A stretch of 64,000 bases of DNA from an uncultured Verrucomicrobiota bacterium (GCA_937996795.1 CALKUH010000045.1:5329-69328); one strand, 5' to 3'; positions 42,921-52,260 are shown, numbered from the stretch's first letter. A program made the numbers and translations. The notes: generated from the letters alone by a model not told the origin.

Positions 42921-43355
42921 ATGTCCGTCATGGAAGCCAAAGAGATCATGCAGATTCTGCCGCATCGGTATCCGATGCTGCTTGTGGACCGTGTCATTGA
43001 ATGCGACTTCAAACAGCGCATCGTCGCGGTCAAGAACCTGACCATGGGCGAGCCCTGCTTCCAGGGGCATTTCCCGAACGACCCGATCTTCCCGGGCGTG
43101 CTGCAACTGGAGGCGATGGCCCAGACCGGCGGCATCCTGATGAACAAGGCCTTCGGACATGAAGGCCGCATCGCGTATTTCCTCGCCGTGGACAAGGCCC
43201 GGTTCCGCCGCATCGTCCGGCCCGGCGACCAGATCCGCATCGAAGTAGTCTTCCAGCGCGCGCGCCTGGGCATGTCGAAAATGCAGGGCCGCGTCTTTGT
43301 CGGTGACGAGCTGGCGAGCGAGGCCGAGATCATGTTCGGCTATGGGGACGCCTGA
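42921..43355 (+). CDS. fabZ: 3-hydroxyacyl-ACP dehydratase FabZ
   Basis: 144 residues from the ATG at 42921 with GGAGG at 42907-42911; an upstream in-frame ATG at 42897 is less likely. EIMQILPHRYPMLLVDRV has the catalytic histidine, and FPNDPIFPGVLQLEAMAQTGG the catalytic glutamate of the hot-dog fold. It dehydrates 3-hydroxyacyl-ACP in fatty acid synthesis. The fabZ-lpxA order is the classical one of lipid A loci, although lpxD and lpxB are not next to it. Confidence 0.96.
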   Translation: MSVMEAKEIMQILPHRYPMLLVDRVIECDFKQRIVAVKNLTMGEPCFQGHFPNDPIFPGVLQLEAMAQTGGILMNKAFGHEGRIAYFLAVDKARFRRIVRPGDQIRIEVVFQRARLGMSKMQGRVFVGDELASEAEIMFGYGDA

Positions 43356-43358
43356 TTC

Positions 43359-44132
43359 ATGGCCGACATTCATCCCTCCGCCGTGGTTGCGCCAGGCGCT
43401 CAGCTGGCCACGGATGTCGTGGTCGGTCCCTTCTGCTGTGTCGGCCCCGAGGTGTCGCTGGGCGCGGGAACGCGCCTGATCTCGCATGTGGTCGTGAGCG
43501 GCTTTACGCGCGTCGGGGCGGGATGCGTGTTCTTTCCCTTTGCCAGCATTGGCGTGCAGACGCAGGACCTGAAGTTCAAGGGCGGGCGGCCCGGCACGGT
43601 GATCGGCGACCATACGACCGTGCGCGAGAACGTAACGATTCACGCGGCGACGGACGACGGCAACCTCACGGTGATCGGATCGCACGGCCACATCATGGCC
43701 TACGCGCACGTCGCGCATGACTGCCGCATCGGCGACCACGTCATCCTGTCCAACGGCGCGCAACTCGCAGGCCATGTCCAGGTCGAGGACCACGCCATCG
43801 TCAGCGCGATGACCGGCGTCCACCAGTTCGGACGGGTGGGGCGCTACAGTTTTATCGGCGCGTACTGCAAGGTCACCCAGGACGTGCCGCCGTATATGCT
43901 GGTGGATGGCGTGCCCGCCCGCGTGCCGGCGCCCAATGCAGTCGGCCTGAAGCGCGCGGGATTCAGCGAGGAAACGCAGCGCGCGCTCAAGCAGGCCCAC
44001 CGCCTCTTGTTCCGCAGCGAGCTCGCCACCGGCGAGGCGCTCCGGCAAATTGAGGAAACCGTGGAGCAAACGCCGGAGGTGCGCCATCTGGTCGCCTTCG
44101 TGCGCGCGTCCGAACGGGGCATCGTGAAGTGA
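43359..44132 (+). CDS. lpxA: UDP-N-acetylglucosamine acyltransferase
   Basis: 257 residues. It begins with IHPSAVVAPGAQLATDVVVGP and runs through hexapeptide repeats to YMLVDGVPARV; the catalytic histidine is in IMAYAHVAHDCRIG, as in E. coli LpxA (His125). The C-terminal helical domain (GFSEETQRALKQAHRLLFRS) is typical. It acylates UDP-GlcNAc, the first step of lipid A synthesis. Its stop overlaps the GTG of gspD. Confidence 0.96.
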   Translation: MADIHPSAVVAPGAQLATDVVVGPFCCVGPEVSLGAGTRLISHVVVSGFTRVGAGCVFFPFASIGVQTQDLKFKGGRPGTVIGDHTTVRENVTIHAATDDGNLTVIGSHGHIMAYAHVAHDCRIGDHVILSNGAQLAGHVQVEDHAIVSAMTGVHQFGRVGRYSFIGAYCKVTQDVPPYMLVDGVPARVPAPNAVGLKRAGFSEETQRALKQAHRLLFRSELATGEALRQIEETVEQTPEVRHLVAFVRASERGIVK

Positions 44133-46051
44133 AGAAGCTGGCCCATCTTGTTTTGGCGCTGGCGCTGGCGGTCGCGCCGGTCGCGCCGCTGGCTGCGCGG
44201 GCGGAAGAGGGGCCCTACGTCAATTTCAGCTTCGACCAGGTGGAGATTCCCGTCCTTGTGAAGCTGGTCGGCGAAATGACCGGCCGCCGGTTCGTCGTCG
44301 GCGAGGAAATCACCGGCCGCGTCACGGTCGTAACCCCGCAGCGGATCCCGGTCAAGGATGCCTATCCGCTGCTCGTGTCCATCCTCGAATCGCGCGGACT
44401 CGGCATCCTGGAGCAGGGCGGATTGCACCGCGTCATCCTGCTGCCGGAACGGGCCGTTCCCGGCGCCACCGTGATGATCCCGGAGGATGACAGCACGAAT
44501 GCCGTGGGGTTGGTGACCAAGCTGATCCGCGTGCAGCACGTCAGTGTCTCCGAGTTGCGCCGCCTGCTGGAACCGCTTGTGCGCGGCGGCAAGTCCGGCG
44601 CGCTCGCGGCGTTTCCGCCCACGAATCACCTGATCATCACGGACACCGCCGAGAATGTGCGCCAGATCGAGCGCATCATCGGCGAGCTCGACAAGCCCGG
44701 CGCGGCGCGCGTCGTCGATGTGATCCCGCTCAAACACGCCGCCCCGGATGACCTGGCCCGCCAGCTTGTCGCCGCCATGAAGGGCGGCGCGAGCGCCGGC
44801 GAGAAAGTATCGCGTCATCTCCAGCAGGTGGGCGAGGGCATGGGCGCGCTGCCCGCGGACGTCGTGGTCGTGCCCGCGCCCCGCGCGAACAGCATCATCA
44901 TCGTGGGCACCCCGGTGCAGTTGAACGAACTGCGCGAAATCGTCGCGCGCATGGATGTCGAGGCGCCTTCGGGGTACGGGCGGCTGCACGCGATCTTCCT
45001 CAAATACCTGTCCGCCGAGGAGGCGGCCAAGAGCCTCACCGCGCTGCTGGCCAAGACCGACAAGGAGCGCGCGCCCATCGCCATCGAACACAACCTTGCG
45101 AACAATGCGCTGGTGGTCGATGCGAGCCCGCAGGATTTCGAATTCCTCAAAAAACTCGTCGAGCAGCTCGACCAGGTGCCGCAGCAGGTCATGGTGGAGG
45201 TCCTGCTGGCCGAGGTCGCCGTCGGGCGCTCCCTGGATCTCGGCGTACGCCTGGCGACGGTGGACCAACCGAAGGACGGTTCCACGACGGTGATTGGCGG
45301 CAGTCAGCCCTCGGAGACGGATGCCGTGATGAATTTCCTCGAGACGGGCGCCTTCCCCCAGGGCCTCGCAATCGGTGTCGCGCGGGGCACCTACACCGAT
45401 GCGGCGGGCAATATCGTTCCAAGCATCCCGATCCTGATCCAGGCCCTCGCGCAGAATCGCGACGTCAAGATTCTCTCCAATGTTCCCTTGTGGGCGCAGA
45501 ACAACGTCGAGGCCAGCGTCAGCGTCGTGGAGAACATCCCGATCCTGCGTTCGACGATCGAAGGCGGGGCGGGCACCTCGCGCGATGTCATCCAGAACAT
45601 CGACCGCATCGATGTCGGCATCAAACTGAAACTCACCCCGCACGTGAATCCCGACGGCGACATCACGCTCCAACTCAACCCGAGCATTGAGGCGATTGTC
45701 GATGAAGGCCCTGCGGATACGCAATTCGCCCCGTCCATCGCCAAGCGCGAGGTCTCCACCACCGTCACCCTGCCGAACAAGGCCACCGTTGTGATCAGCG
45801 GCCTCATTCGCGAAGACCGCGTGAACATCGTGAGCAAGGTCCCGCTGCTGGGCGACCTGCCGCTGATCGGCTTCCTGTTTCGCAGCAAGAGCGAGCGCGT
45901 CCAGCGCACGAACCTGTTGATCTTCGTGACGCCGCACATCGTGACCGACATGGCGGCGGCGCGCGCGATGCAGCAAAAATTGCAGCAACAAACGAAAATC
46001 GATGTCGAACCGGCGACGCTCAACATGGATGCGCCGGTCCCGTTGAAGTAG
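44129..46051 (+). CDS. gspD: Type II secretion system secretin GspD
   Basis: 640 residues from a GTG overlapping the lpxA stop by 4 bp. A Sec signal peptide (MKKLAHLVLALALAVAPVAP..., cleavage near residue 25) is followed by the N0 domain (VNFSFDQVEIPVLVKLVGEM) and three N1-N3 repeats with the VIPLKHA and ANSIIIVGTP signatures. The secretin domain (about 350-615) ends with VPLLGDLPLIGFLFRSKS and LLIFVTPHIV. It forms the outer membrane channel. No pilotin or gspC is nearby. Confidence 0.94.
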   Translation: MKKLAHLVLALALAVAPVAPLAARAEEGPYVNFSFDQVEIPVLVKLVGEMTGRRFVVGEEITGRVTVVTPQRIPVKDAYPLLVSILESRGLGILEQGGLHRVILLPERAVPGATVMIPEDDSTNAVGLVTKLIRVQHVSVSELRRLLEPLVRGGKSGALAAFPPTNHLIITDTAENVRQIERIIGELDKPGAARVVDVIPLKHAAPDDLARQLVAAMKGGASAGEKVSRHLQQVGEGMGALPADVVVVPAPRANSIIIVGTPVQLNELREIVARMDVEAPSGYGRLHAIFLKYLSAEEAAKSLTALLAKTDKERAPIAIEHNLANNALVVDASPQDFEFLKKLVEQLDQVPQQVMVEVLLAEVAVGRSLDLGVRLATVDQPKDGSTTVIGGSQPSETDAVMNFLETGAFPQGLAIGVARGTYTDAAGNIVPSIPILIQALAQNRDVKILSNVPLWAQNNVEASVSVVENIPILRSTIEGGAGTSRDVIQNIDRIDVGIKLKLTPHVNPDGDITLQLNPSIEAIVDEGPADTQFAPSIAKREVSTTVTLPNKATVVISGLIREDRVNIVSKVPLLGDLPLIGFLFRSKSERVQRTNLLIFVTPHIVTDMAAARAMQQKLQQQTKIDVEPATLNMDAPVPLK

Positions 46052-46060
46052 GGAACCCCC

Positions 46061-47752
46061 GTGCGCATCGGCGAAATCCTGGCCGCGAAAGGCTATGCGC
46101 AGCCGGCCCAGATCGAGGCGGCGTTGCGCGAACAGCAGGAGCAGCAGCCCCGCGCGCTGCTCGGCGAAATTCTCTGCCGCCGCAAGGTCATCACCGAGGC
46201 CCAGCTCGCCGAAGCGCTGGGCGAACAGTTCGGCCTGCCGTTTGTCCCCGCCATTGAACCCGTCTGGCTCCAGCCCGCCCTTGTCGAGCGCCTCTCGGTG
46301 GACTGGGCCCGCACGCACCGCCTGCTCCCGATTTTGCGCGAAGGCCAGGTCTTTGCACTGACGGCGGACCCTGCCGCCGTCGCACGCCTCGATGAACTCT
46401 CGCTCCTGCTCGGTCGCGATGTCGTGCCCCTCATCACAACGTCCGCCGAGCTGCGCCGCGCGATTGATCTCTGCTATGCGCAGCGCGCCACGCCTGGCTG
46501 GGCCGCGGAATCCGCGCCCGACCACGCCGAGACGCCCGCGGAGAGCCATGCCGAGGATCTGCTGCGCGCAACCGAGGATGCGCCCGTCGCGCAATACGTC
46601 AACGGGCTGTTGCTCGATGCGGTGCGCCGCCGCGCCTCCGACATCCATCTCGAGCCGTTCGAGTCCCACCTGCAGGTCCGGTTTCGCGTGGATGGCTTCC
46701 TCTACGCGCAGCCTCCGCCGCCCAAATCGATTGAGTCCGCGTTGGTCTCCCGCATGAAGGTGATGGCGCGGCTCGACATCGCCGAGCGGCGCCTGCCACA
46801 GGACGGCATGGCCAAGGTCCGCGTCGGCCCGCGCGAGTACGACATCCGCGTGTCCACCGTGCCTGTCGCCGAGGGTGAGCGCGTCGTGCTGCGCCTGCTG
46901 AACCAGGAATCCCTGCTGCGTCCGCTCGGAACGCTGGGCATGCCCCCGGCCGTTGAATCCGATTTCCGCCGCGTGCTGACCGAACCCAACGGCGTCATCC
47001 TCGTGACCGGTCCGACCGGAAGCGGCAAGACCACCACGCTCTATGCCGCGTTGCAGGGCCTCGACACGCAGCGCCTGAACGTGATGACGATCGAAGACCC
47101 CATCGAGTACCAGTTGCCCGGCATCGCGCAGATCCAGGTGAAGCCGAAGATCGGCCTCACCTTCGCCCAGGGCCTGCGCCACATCCTGCGCCAGGACCCG
47201 GATGTGATTCTCGTGGGCGAAATCCGCGACGCGGAGACGGCGGAGATCGCCATCCGCGCCTCGCTCACCGGGCACCTCGTCTTCAGCACGCTGCACACCA
47301 ACGATGCCCTCTCCGCGGTGATCCGCCTCGTGGACATGGGCGTGCCGTCCTACCTGCTTTCCTCCGCCTTGCGCGGCTGCCTCGCGCAACGCCTCGTCCG
47401 CCAGCTCTGCCCGACCTGTCGCAAGGCGTCGTTCCCCAACGAAGACGAGCTGCGTTCCCTCGGTCCGCATGCCGAGCGCCTGCGCGGCAAGGTCATCTGG
47501 CGTCCGGTCGGCTGCCCCGAGTGCCTCGGCGGCTACCGCGACCGCTGTGGCCTTTATGAATGGATCCGGTTCGGCGCCGACTGGGAATCCGCCCTGCGCG
47601 CCGGCGCGGACGGCGACGCCCTGCGCAAGCGCCGTCGCGAGATGGCCGTGCCCTCCTTGCTGGACGACGGGTTGGAGAAGGTCCGCAAGGGCGTCACCTC
47701 GCTGGAGGAAGTCCTCCGCACCGTCAGCGCGGACGCCGCATCCGTCCCATGA
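46061..47752 (+). CDS. gspE: Type II secretion/type IV pilus assembly ATPase GspE
   Basis: 563 residues from a GTG 9 bp after gspD. The N-terminal domain (RIGEILAAKGYAQPAQIEAAL) contacts the platform. The ATPase part has ASDIHLEPFESHLQVRFRVDG, Walker A GPTGSGKTTTLYAAL, the Asp box EDPIEYQLPG, Walker B DPDVILVGEIRD, and TLHTNDA. A tetracysteine zinc site (LCPTCRK ... GCPECLGG) is present. It powers pseudopilus growth. The stop overlaps the gspF ATG. Confidence 0.95.
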   Translation: MRIGEILAAKGYAQPAQIEAALREQQEQQPRALLGEILCRRKVITEAQLAEALGEQFGLPFVPAIEPVWLQPALVERLSVDWARTHRLLPILREGQVFALTADPAAVARLDELSLLLGRDVVPLITTSAELRRAIDLCYAQRATPGWAAESAPDHAETPAESHAEDLLRATEDAPVAQYVNGLLLDAVRRRASDIHLEPFESHLQVRFRVDGFLYAQPPPPKSIESALVSRMKVMARLDIAERRLPQDGMAKVRVGPREYDIRVSTVPVAEGERVVLRLLNQESLLRPLGTLGMPPAVESDFRRVLTEPNGVILVTGPTGSGKTTTLYAALQGLDTQRLNVMTIEDPIEYQLPGIAQIQVKPKIGLTFAQGLRHILRQDPDVILVGEIRDAETAEIAIRASLTGHLVFSTLHTNDALSAVIRLVDMGVPSYLLSSALRGCLAQRLVRQLCPTCRKASFPNEDELRSLGPHAERLRGKVIWRPVGCPECLGGYRDRCGLYEWIRFGADWESALRAGADGDALRKRRREMAVPSLLDDGLEKVRKGVTSLEEVLRTVSADAASVP

Positions 47753-48942
47753 AAACGTTTGCGTTTCGCGGTTATGCGCGGGGGGGCGAGCGCACGCGCG
47801 GCCTAATCGAGGCGATGGATCCCAAGGAGGCGCGCGAGAAACTCGCCGCGCGCGGCGTGCTCGCGGAATCCGTGAATCCCGCCGGCGCGCACGGCGGTCG
47901 CCGCCGCTTCGGTTCCGCTGATCGATCCTCCCTCTATCGTGAACTTGGTTCGCTCCTCGCGTCGGGCGTGCCCGCCGTGGCCGCCCTCGACATCCTGCTC
48001 GACGCCCAGCCGCGCGAGCACATCGCGGCCCTGCTGGCCGCAGTACGCGATGCGCTGCGCGAAGGCGCCGGTTTCGCCCAGGCCCTGCCGGCGGCCTGCC
48101 CGGACATCACCGAATTTGAGATCGCCCTTCTCCTCACCGGCCAGCGCACCGGCCAACTCGGCGCCGTGCTCGCCCAGATGGCCGACTACCTCGACGAACA
48201 GCGCCGCCTGCGCGAGAGCATCCAATCCGCGCTGCTCTATCCGATGCTGGTCATCGGCCTTTCGCTCATCGTCGGCGTCGTCATGATGCTCGTCGTCCTG
48301 CCGCGCCTGTCCAACCTGTTTGAAGAGACCGGCGCGCAACTGCCCTGGCTGACCCGTGCGCTCCTGTGGATCGGCGGCCCCGGCCGCCTTCCGATCCTTG
48401 GCGTGCTGGCGGTTGTCGCCGGCGGTGTCTGGTGGAACGTGCGCAGCCTTCGCCGTACGCCGGAATCGCGTGTGCAGTGGGAACAGCGCTGGATGCGATG
48501 GCCGCTGATCGGCGTCGCCTTCCGCCACGTTGTCAGCATCCGTTTCACGCGCACCCTGGTCGTCCTGCTGCGCGGCGGCGTGCCGCTTGTCGAAGGCCTG
48601 CCGCTCGCGGCGCGGGCCAGCGGCAGCCGCTGGCTCGACCAGGAGATGAAACGCGGCGCGGAAACCGTGCGGCAGGGACGGCCCGTCGCCGCCGCGCTCG
48701 CGGATGCCCCGTGGGTCGGCGCGACCCTTCCGCCGTGGTACCGTGCGGGTGAAGCCAGCGGCGATCTCAACGGCATGCTCGAACAAGCCGCGCGCCGCTT
48801 CCAGGAACAATGGGAAACCCTGCTTCAACGCGTCGTCCGCCTCATGGAACCCGCGCTGATCCTGATGGTCGGCGTCTTCGTCCTGCTCGTCGCCCTCGCC
48901 ATCCTGATGCCGCTGCTCTCGCTCAACCAGATGGCGTTCTGA
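47749..48942 (+). CDS. gspF: Type II secretion inner-membrane platform protein GspF
   Basis: 397 residues; the ATG overlaps the gspE stop. The N-terminus (FAFRGYARGGERTRGLIEAMDPKEAREKLAARG) and two repeats of the GspF domain are clear: SLLASGVPAVAALDIL ... SALLYPMLVIGLSLIVGVVMMLVVLPRL and VLLRGGVPLVEGLPLA ... RLMEPALILMVGVFVLLVALAILMPLL. It anchors the ATPase and pseudopilus. No pseudopilin gene (gspG-K) follows; the biotin cluster begins instead. Confidence 0.94.
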   Translation: MKTFAFRGYARGGERTRGLIEAMDPKEAREKLAARGVLAESVNPAGAHGGRRRFGSADRSSLYRELGSLLASGVPAVAALDILLDAQPREHIAALLAAVRDALREGAGFAQALPAACPDITEFEIALLLTGQRTGQLGAVLAQMADYLDEQRRLRESIQSALLYPMLVIGLSLIVGVVMMLVVLPRLSNLFEETGAQLPWLTRALLWIGGPGRLPILGVLAVVAGGVWWNVRSLRRTPESRVQWEQRWMRWPLIGVAFRHVVSIRFTRTLVVLLRGGVPLVEGLPLAARASGSRWLDQEMKRGAETVRQGRPVAAALADAPWVGATLPPWYRAGEASGDLNGMLEQAARRFQEQWETLLQRVVRLMEPALILMVGVFVLLVALAILMPLLSLNQMAF

Positions 48943-48943
48943 G

Positions 48944-48989
48944 TTGCAACGTCTGTAAAAACTTTTTGGGGCGTTTACAACGTCTGTAA
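48944..48989 (+). repeat. Second locus of the paired dyad motif TTRCA-N5-TGTAA
   Basis: TTGCAACGTCTGTAA at 48944-48958 and TTACAACGTCTGTAA at 48975-48989, 31 bp apart. Twenty bases from 48944 (TTGCAACGTCTGTAAAAACT) are identical to 21166-21185. The second copy lies inside the fuller palindrome TTTACA-N5-TGTAAA. The pair fills the 48-bp gap between the ends of gspF and bioD. Confidence 0.65.
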
Positions 48990-48990
48990 A

Positions 48991-49680
48991 TTATTTTTCC
49001 AGGCCGTCGAGCAGGGCGCGGCCGGCGTGGCGCAGGGCGTCGGGCGTGAGGTCCGCCAGGCGCGGGAAGGGCAGGACCGGCACGTCCGGGTTCATCCGCT
49101 GCAGCGTCGCACGGTTGTCCTGCTCGATGAGATTCCCCTCCGGGTTGATGCCGTTCAAGACGATGCCGCAGGGCACGGCGTCGCGGCGGCGCAGGGCTTC
49201 CAATGTCAGCAGGGTGTGATTCAGGGTGCCGAGGCCGGGTCGCGCGACGAGGATCAGGGGCAGGTTGAACCGCAGCAGCAGGTCCACCTGAAGGGTGTGG
49301 TCATTGATCGGTACGAGGGCGCCTCCGGCGGCTTCGACGACCAGCGGCTGTCCCGCCGCTTGCAGGTGGCGCGCGATGGACACGATGCGTTCGGGATCGA
49401 TCCGCGCGCCGGCGACGCGGGCCGCGAGATGCGGCGAGGCGGGCAGGGGGAAGCGATACGGCGCGAGTTCATCGTAGCGCGCGGCATCCACGGAGAGCCC
49501 CGCCGCCGCGAGGGAGGCGTCGAGGTCCGGCGCACGCCCGTCTTCCGCGCCGGTCTGCACGGGTTTCATCGGCAGCGCCGCGATGCCGTGGGAGCGCAGC
49601 GCGAGCAGGAGCGCGGCGGCGATGCAGGTTTTCCCGACGCCGGTGTCGGTGCCGATGACGATGACGCCCTGCTCAAGCAT
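48991..49680 (-). CDS. bioD: Dethiobiotin synthetase
   Basis: 229 residues. VIVIGTDTGVGKTCIAAALL is the BioD P-loop; MKPVQTGAE carries the substrate lysine and QTG motif, and VVEAAGGALVPI the acidic metal site region (EGAGG in E. coli, EAAGG here). It makes the ureido ring of dethiobiotin from DAPA. It overlaps bioC by 8 bp. It is last in the minus-strand biotin operon. Confidence 0.94.
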   Translation of the reverse strand: MLEQGVIVIGTDTGVGKTCIAAALLLALRSHGIAALPMKPVQTGAEDGRAPDLDASLAAAGLSVDAARYDELAPYRFPLPASPHLAARVAGARIDPERIVSIARHLQAAGQPLVVEAAGGALVPINDHTLQVDLLLRFNLPLILVARPGLGTLNHTLLTLEALRRRDAVPCGIVLNGINPEGNLIEQDNRATLQRMNPDVPVLPFPRLADLTPDALRHAGRALLDGLEK

Positions 49681-50464
49681 TGCGCGAACCCCAGAAGTAG
49701 CCGACGTGGTAGGTGGCGCTGACGCCGTGCTCGCTGCGATGCCGGACGTCGTAGGCGTCGATCAACAGCCGCAGTTCCCGCCGGTTTAACGGGCGTTCCC
49801 CGCGCGAAAGCGGACCGCCGGTCACACCGAGGTCACGCAGGTCGCGCAGCATCGCCGCGGCATCGGCGGCCTGGACGACGTGTTCCTCTTCCTCCTCCAT
49901 TTCAATCCGCAGTCCGGCGGCGCGCAGGGCGGCGCGGACGTTTTCCGCCGATGGCATCCGTGCAGCGGGCGGCGTGGATGGCGCAACCTCGCGGCGCAGC
50001 GCGTGCAGTTCCTTCAGCGTGTCCTCCAGCATGAGGCTGAAGGCGAAGTGGCAGCCCGGGGCCAGTTGCGCGGCGAGGTGCGCGAAGGTGCGGTCGAGCG
50101 GCTGCATCCAGTGCAGCGAACTGCTGCTTACGATCAAGTCGAAGGGGATTGGAGCCGTGAACTGCAACGTATCGCTGACGAGGAACTGTGGTTGCCGCGC
50201 ATTTCCCGTGGCGCGGCGCGCCTCCTCGATCATGCCCGGCGCGAGGTCGATGCCGAGCACCTCCGCGCGCGGCCATGTGGCGGCGAGCAGGCGCGTCAGC
50301 GCGCCTGTGCCGCAGCCGACATCGAGGATGCGCGTGGCGTCGCCGAGGAAGGCGAGGCCCTGGAAAAGCCGTTTGGCGGCGGCTTGCTGCACGAGGGACA
50401 GCCGCTCGTACGCGGGCGCCGCGAGGGAAAATTTATGCTGCTGGTGTCGTTGGTGGGAATCCAT
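49673..50464 (-). CDS. bioC: Malonyl-ACP O-methyltransferase (BioC-like)
   Basis: 263 residues. KFSLAAPAYERLSLVQQAAAKRL is the typical BioC start; RILDVGCGTGALTRLLA is the SAM site, and DLIVSSSSLHWMQPLDRTFAHL the BioC-like acceptor region. It methylates malonyl-ACP to disguise it for fatty acid synthesis. Position between bioD and a bioH-like gene confirms the role. The C-terminal GVTGGPLSRGERPLNRRELRLL segment is also family-like. Confidence 0.9.
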   Translation of the reverse strand: MDSHQRHQQHKFSLAAPAYERLSLVQQAAAKRLFQGLAFLGDATRILDVGCGTGALTRLLAATWPRAEVLGIDLAPGMIEEARRATGNARQPQFLVSDTLQFTAPIPFDLIVSSSSLHWMQPLDRTFAHLAAQLAPGCHFAFSLMLEDTLKELHALRREVAPSTPPAARMPSAENVRAALRAAGLRIEMEEEEEHVVQAADAAAMLRDLRDLGVTGGPLSRGERPLNRRELRLLIDAYDVRHRSEHGVSATYHVGYFWGSRNA

Positions 50465-50470
50465 GGGGCG

Positions 50471-51103
50471 TCAGCGTCGTGCGGGGATCATCTCATGCAG
50501 GTGCGCGGCAATCCATCCGGGATGTGTCAGCGGCAGATCATGCCCTGCTTCCGGGTGTTCGCGCAACCGGGCGTTGGGCAGGCGGGCGGAAAGCGCGTGC
50601 GCCGCGGCCGGCGGGATGACGCGGTCATGCGCGCCGTGAAGGAGCAGGATCTGGAGATCGATCGACGAAATTTGCGGGCGGAGATCCAGTTCCGCCAGTG
50701 CGCGCAGGCCGGGCGGGAGATCGAGCGCCTGGCTGGCGGCGGTGCGTTCGTCGATGAGGGACGCGGCGGCCTGTTCCCCGGCGCACAGTCGATGGAACCC
50801 GCGCAGCGCGTCGCCGGGTGCGCGCGCGAGCTGGCGCTGGAGGGCGCGGAGATTGGCGGCGGGCATGCCGGGCCAATCCGTATCGGCGCAGAATCGGGCC
50901 GTGGACGCGATCAGGACGAGCAGGCGCGGACGAACGGCGGGGCGCTCACCGAGTTGCTTGAGCGCGTACAACCCGCCGAGGGACCATGCGAGCCAGATGT
51001 CCGCCTGTTCAGGCTCGCGGACCACGGTCAGCCCGGCGGCCGCGGCGACGGGGGCCAGCGCGTCGGGTGGAAACGCCCAGCCGCTCCACAGCGCCGCCTT
51101 CAT
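50471..51103 (-). CDS. Pimeloyl-ACP methyl ester carboxylesterase (BioH-like alpha/beta hydrolase)
   Basis: 210 residues, shorter than E. coli BioH (256). WSGWAFPPDALAPV, the nucleophile serine in LAWSLGGLYALKQL, the aspartate in LLHGAHDRVIPP and the histidine in EAGHDLPLTHP form the triad. The sequence and size also fit the BioG/BioH-like esterases found in such clusters. It should hydrolyse pimeloyl-ACP methyl ester. The ATG at 51103 overlaps the bioF stop, and bioC starts 6 bp after its stop. Confidence 0.82.
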   Translation of the reverse strand: MKAALWSGWAFPPDALAPVAAAAGLTVVREPEQADIWLAWSLGGLYALKQLGERPAVRPRLLVLIASTARFCADTDWPGMPAANLRALQRQLARAPGDALRGFHRLCAGEQAAASLIDERTAASQALDLPPGLRALAELDLRPQISSIDLQILLLHGAHDRVIPPAAAHALSARLPNARLREHPEAGHDLPLTHPGWIAAHLHEMIPARR

Positions 51104-52260
51104 GGCGTCTCCCGCACGATGCGGGTGATCGCGTCCGCTGCGCGGGCCAGTTCCGCGTCGCTGTGGGCGAGGCTGACGGAGAGTCGGAGGCGCGCGGTGC
51201 CGGGGGGCACGGTGGGCGGGCGTATCGCGGCGACGAGGAATCCCTCGGCCTTGAGCCTCGTGGCGATGGCAACGGCGCGTGCGTTGTCGCCGATGAGGAC
51301 CGGCACGATGTGGGAGGCGCTTTGCAGGGTGTCGAGTCCGGCGGCGTGCAGTGCGGATTTCAGGCGCGCGGATTTGTCGGCGAGTGCCGCGACCCATTCC
51401 GGATGCGCGTGGATTTCCAAGAGGGCGGCGTGCGCGGCGGCGACAGTGGGGGGCGGGAGGGCGGTGTCGAAGATGAAGGAGCGTGCGCGGTTGATCATCA
51501 ACTCGCGCAGGGCGGCGGACCCGGTGACGAATCCGCCCGCCGCGGCGAGGCTCTTGCCGAGCGTGCCGAGGGTGATGAGCCGATCCACCGCGGCCAGCGC
51601 ATCGGCACTGAGCCCGGCCCCGCGCGGCCCGGCGACGCCGAGCGCATGCGCCTCGTCCACCAGCAGGAAGGCGTCGTGGCGCGCGGCGAGGTCGAGCAAC
51701 TCGCGCCACGGGGCGAGGTCGCCATCCATGCTGAAAATCGATTCCGTGATGATGAGGCAGCGACGGTGCGCGGCGCGTTGCTGGAGGCGGCGGGCCGCGT
51801 CGGCGAGGTCATTGTGATGGAACCGCACGAGGTCCGCGCCGCTCAGGCGGGCGGCGTCGAGCAGGCAGGCGTGGCTGAGTCGGTCCGCGACGATCAGGTC
51901 GCCGCGCCCGGCGAGCAGGGGGATCACGCCGAGGGCGGCGAGGTAGCCGCTGCTGAAGAGCAGGGCGGCGGGGTGTCCTTTCCACGCGGCCAGCGCGGAT
52001 TCGAGCGCGGCGTGCGCGTTGCATGTTCCCGCGAGAAGCCGGGAGGCGGTGGCGCCGGGGCCGGTCTCCCGTGCGGCCCGTGCGGCGGCCTCGCGGACGG
52101 CGGCGTTTGCCGTGAGCCCGAGATAGTCGTTGCCTGCGAGATTGACGTAGCGCTGCCCGTCCCGTTCAAGATGCGGCCCTGGCGCGGGCCACGGCTCGAG
52201 GGTGCGTTTCTCGCCCCGCGCGGCGATGGCGTCGAGTTCGGTTTGTATCCAGTCGTTCAT
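51100..52260 (-). CDS. bioF: 8-amino-7-oxononanoate synthase
   Basis: 386 residues. YVNLAGNDYLGLTAN, GPGATASRLLAGT, ALLFSSGYLAALGVIPLL, ITESIFSMDGDLAPW, LLVDEAHALGV and the PLP-lysine region TLGTLGKSLAAAGGFVTG are all BioF features. It condenses pimeloyl-ACP with alanine. It is first in the leftward operon; on the minus strand TTGCGC-N17-TAGCAT lies between bioF and bioB and could be its promoter. Confidence 0.95.
   Translation of the reverse strand: MNDWIQTELDAIAARGEKRTLEPWPAPGPHLERDGQRYVNLAGNDYLGLTANAAVREAAARAARETGPGATASRLLAGTCNAHAALESALAAWKGHPAALLFSSGYLAALGVIPLLAGRGDLIVADRLSHACLLDAARLSGADLVRFHHNDLADAARRLQQRAAHRRCLIITESIFSMDGDLAPWRELLDLAARHDAFLLVDEAHALGVAGPRGAGLSADALAAVDRLITLGTLGKSLAAAGGFVTGSAALRELMINRARSFIFDTALPPPTVAAAHAALLEIHAHPEWVAALADKSARLKSALHAAGLDTLQSASHIVPVLIGDNARAVAIATRLKAEGFLVAAIRPPTVPPGTARLRLSVSLAHSDAELARAADAITRIVRETP

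Noticed and set aside
43844..47470. Open frame of 1208 codons on the minus strand opposite lpxA-gspD-gspE
   Set aside because: It is antisense to three clear genes, has an His/Arg/Asp/Gly-rich composition and no domain; long antisense frames are expected at this GC.
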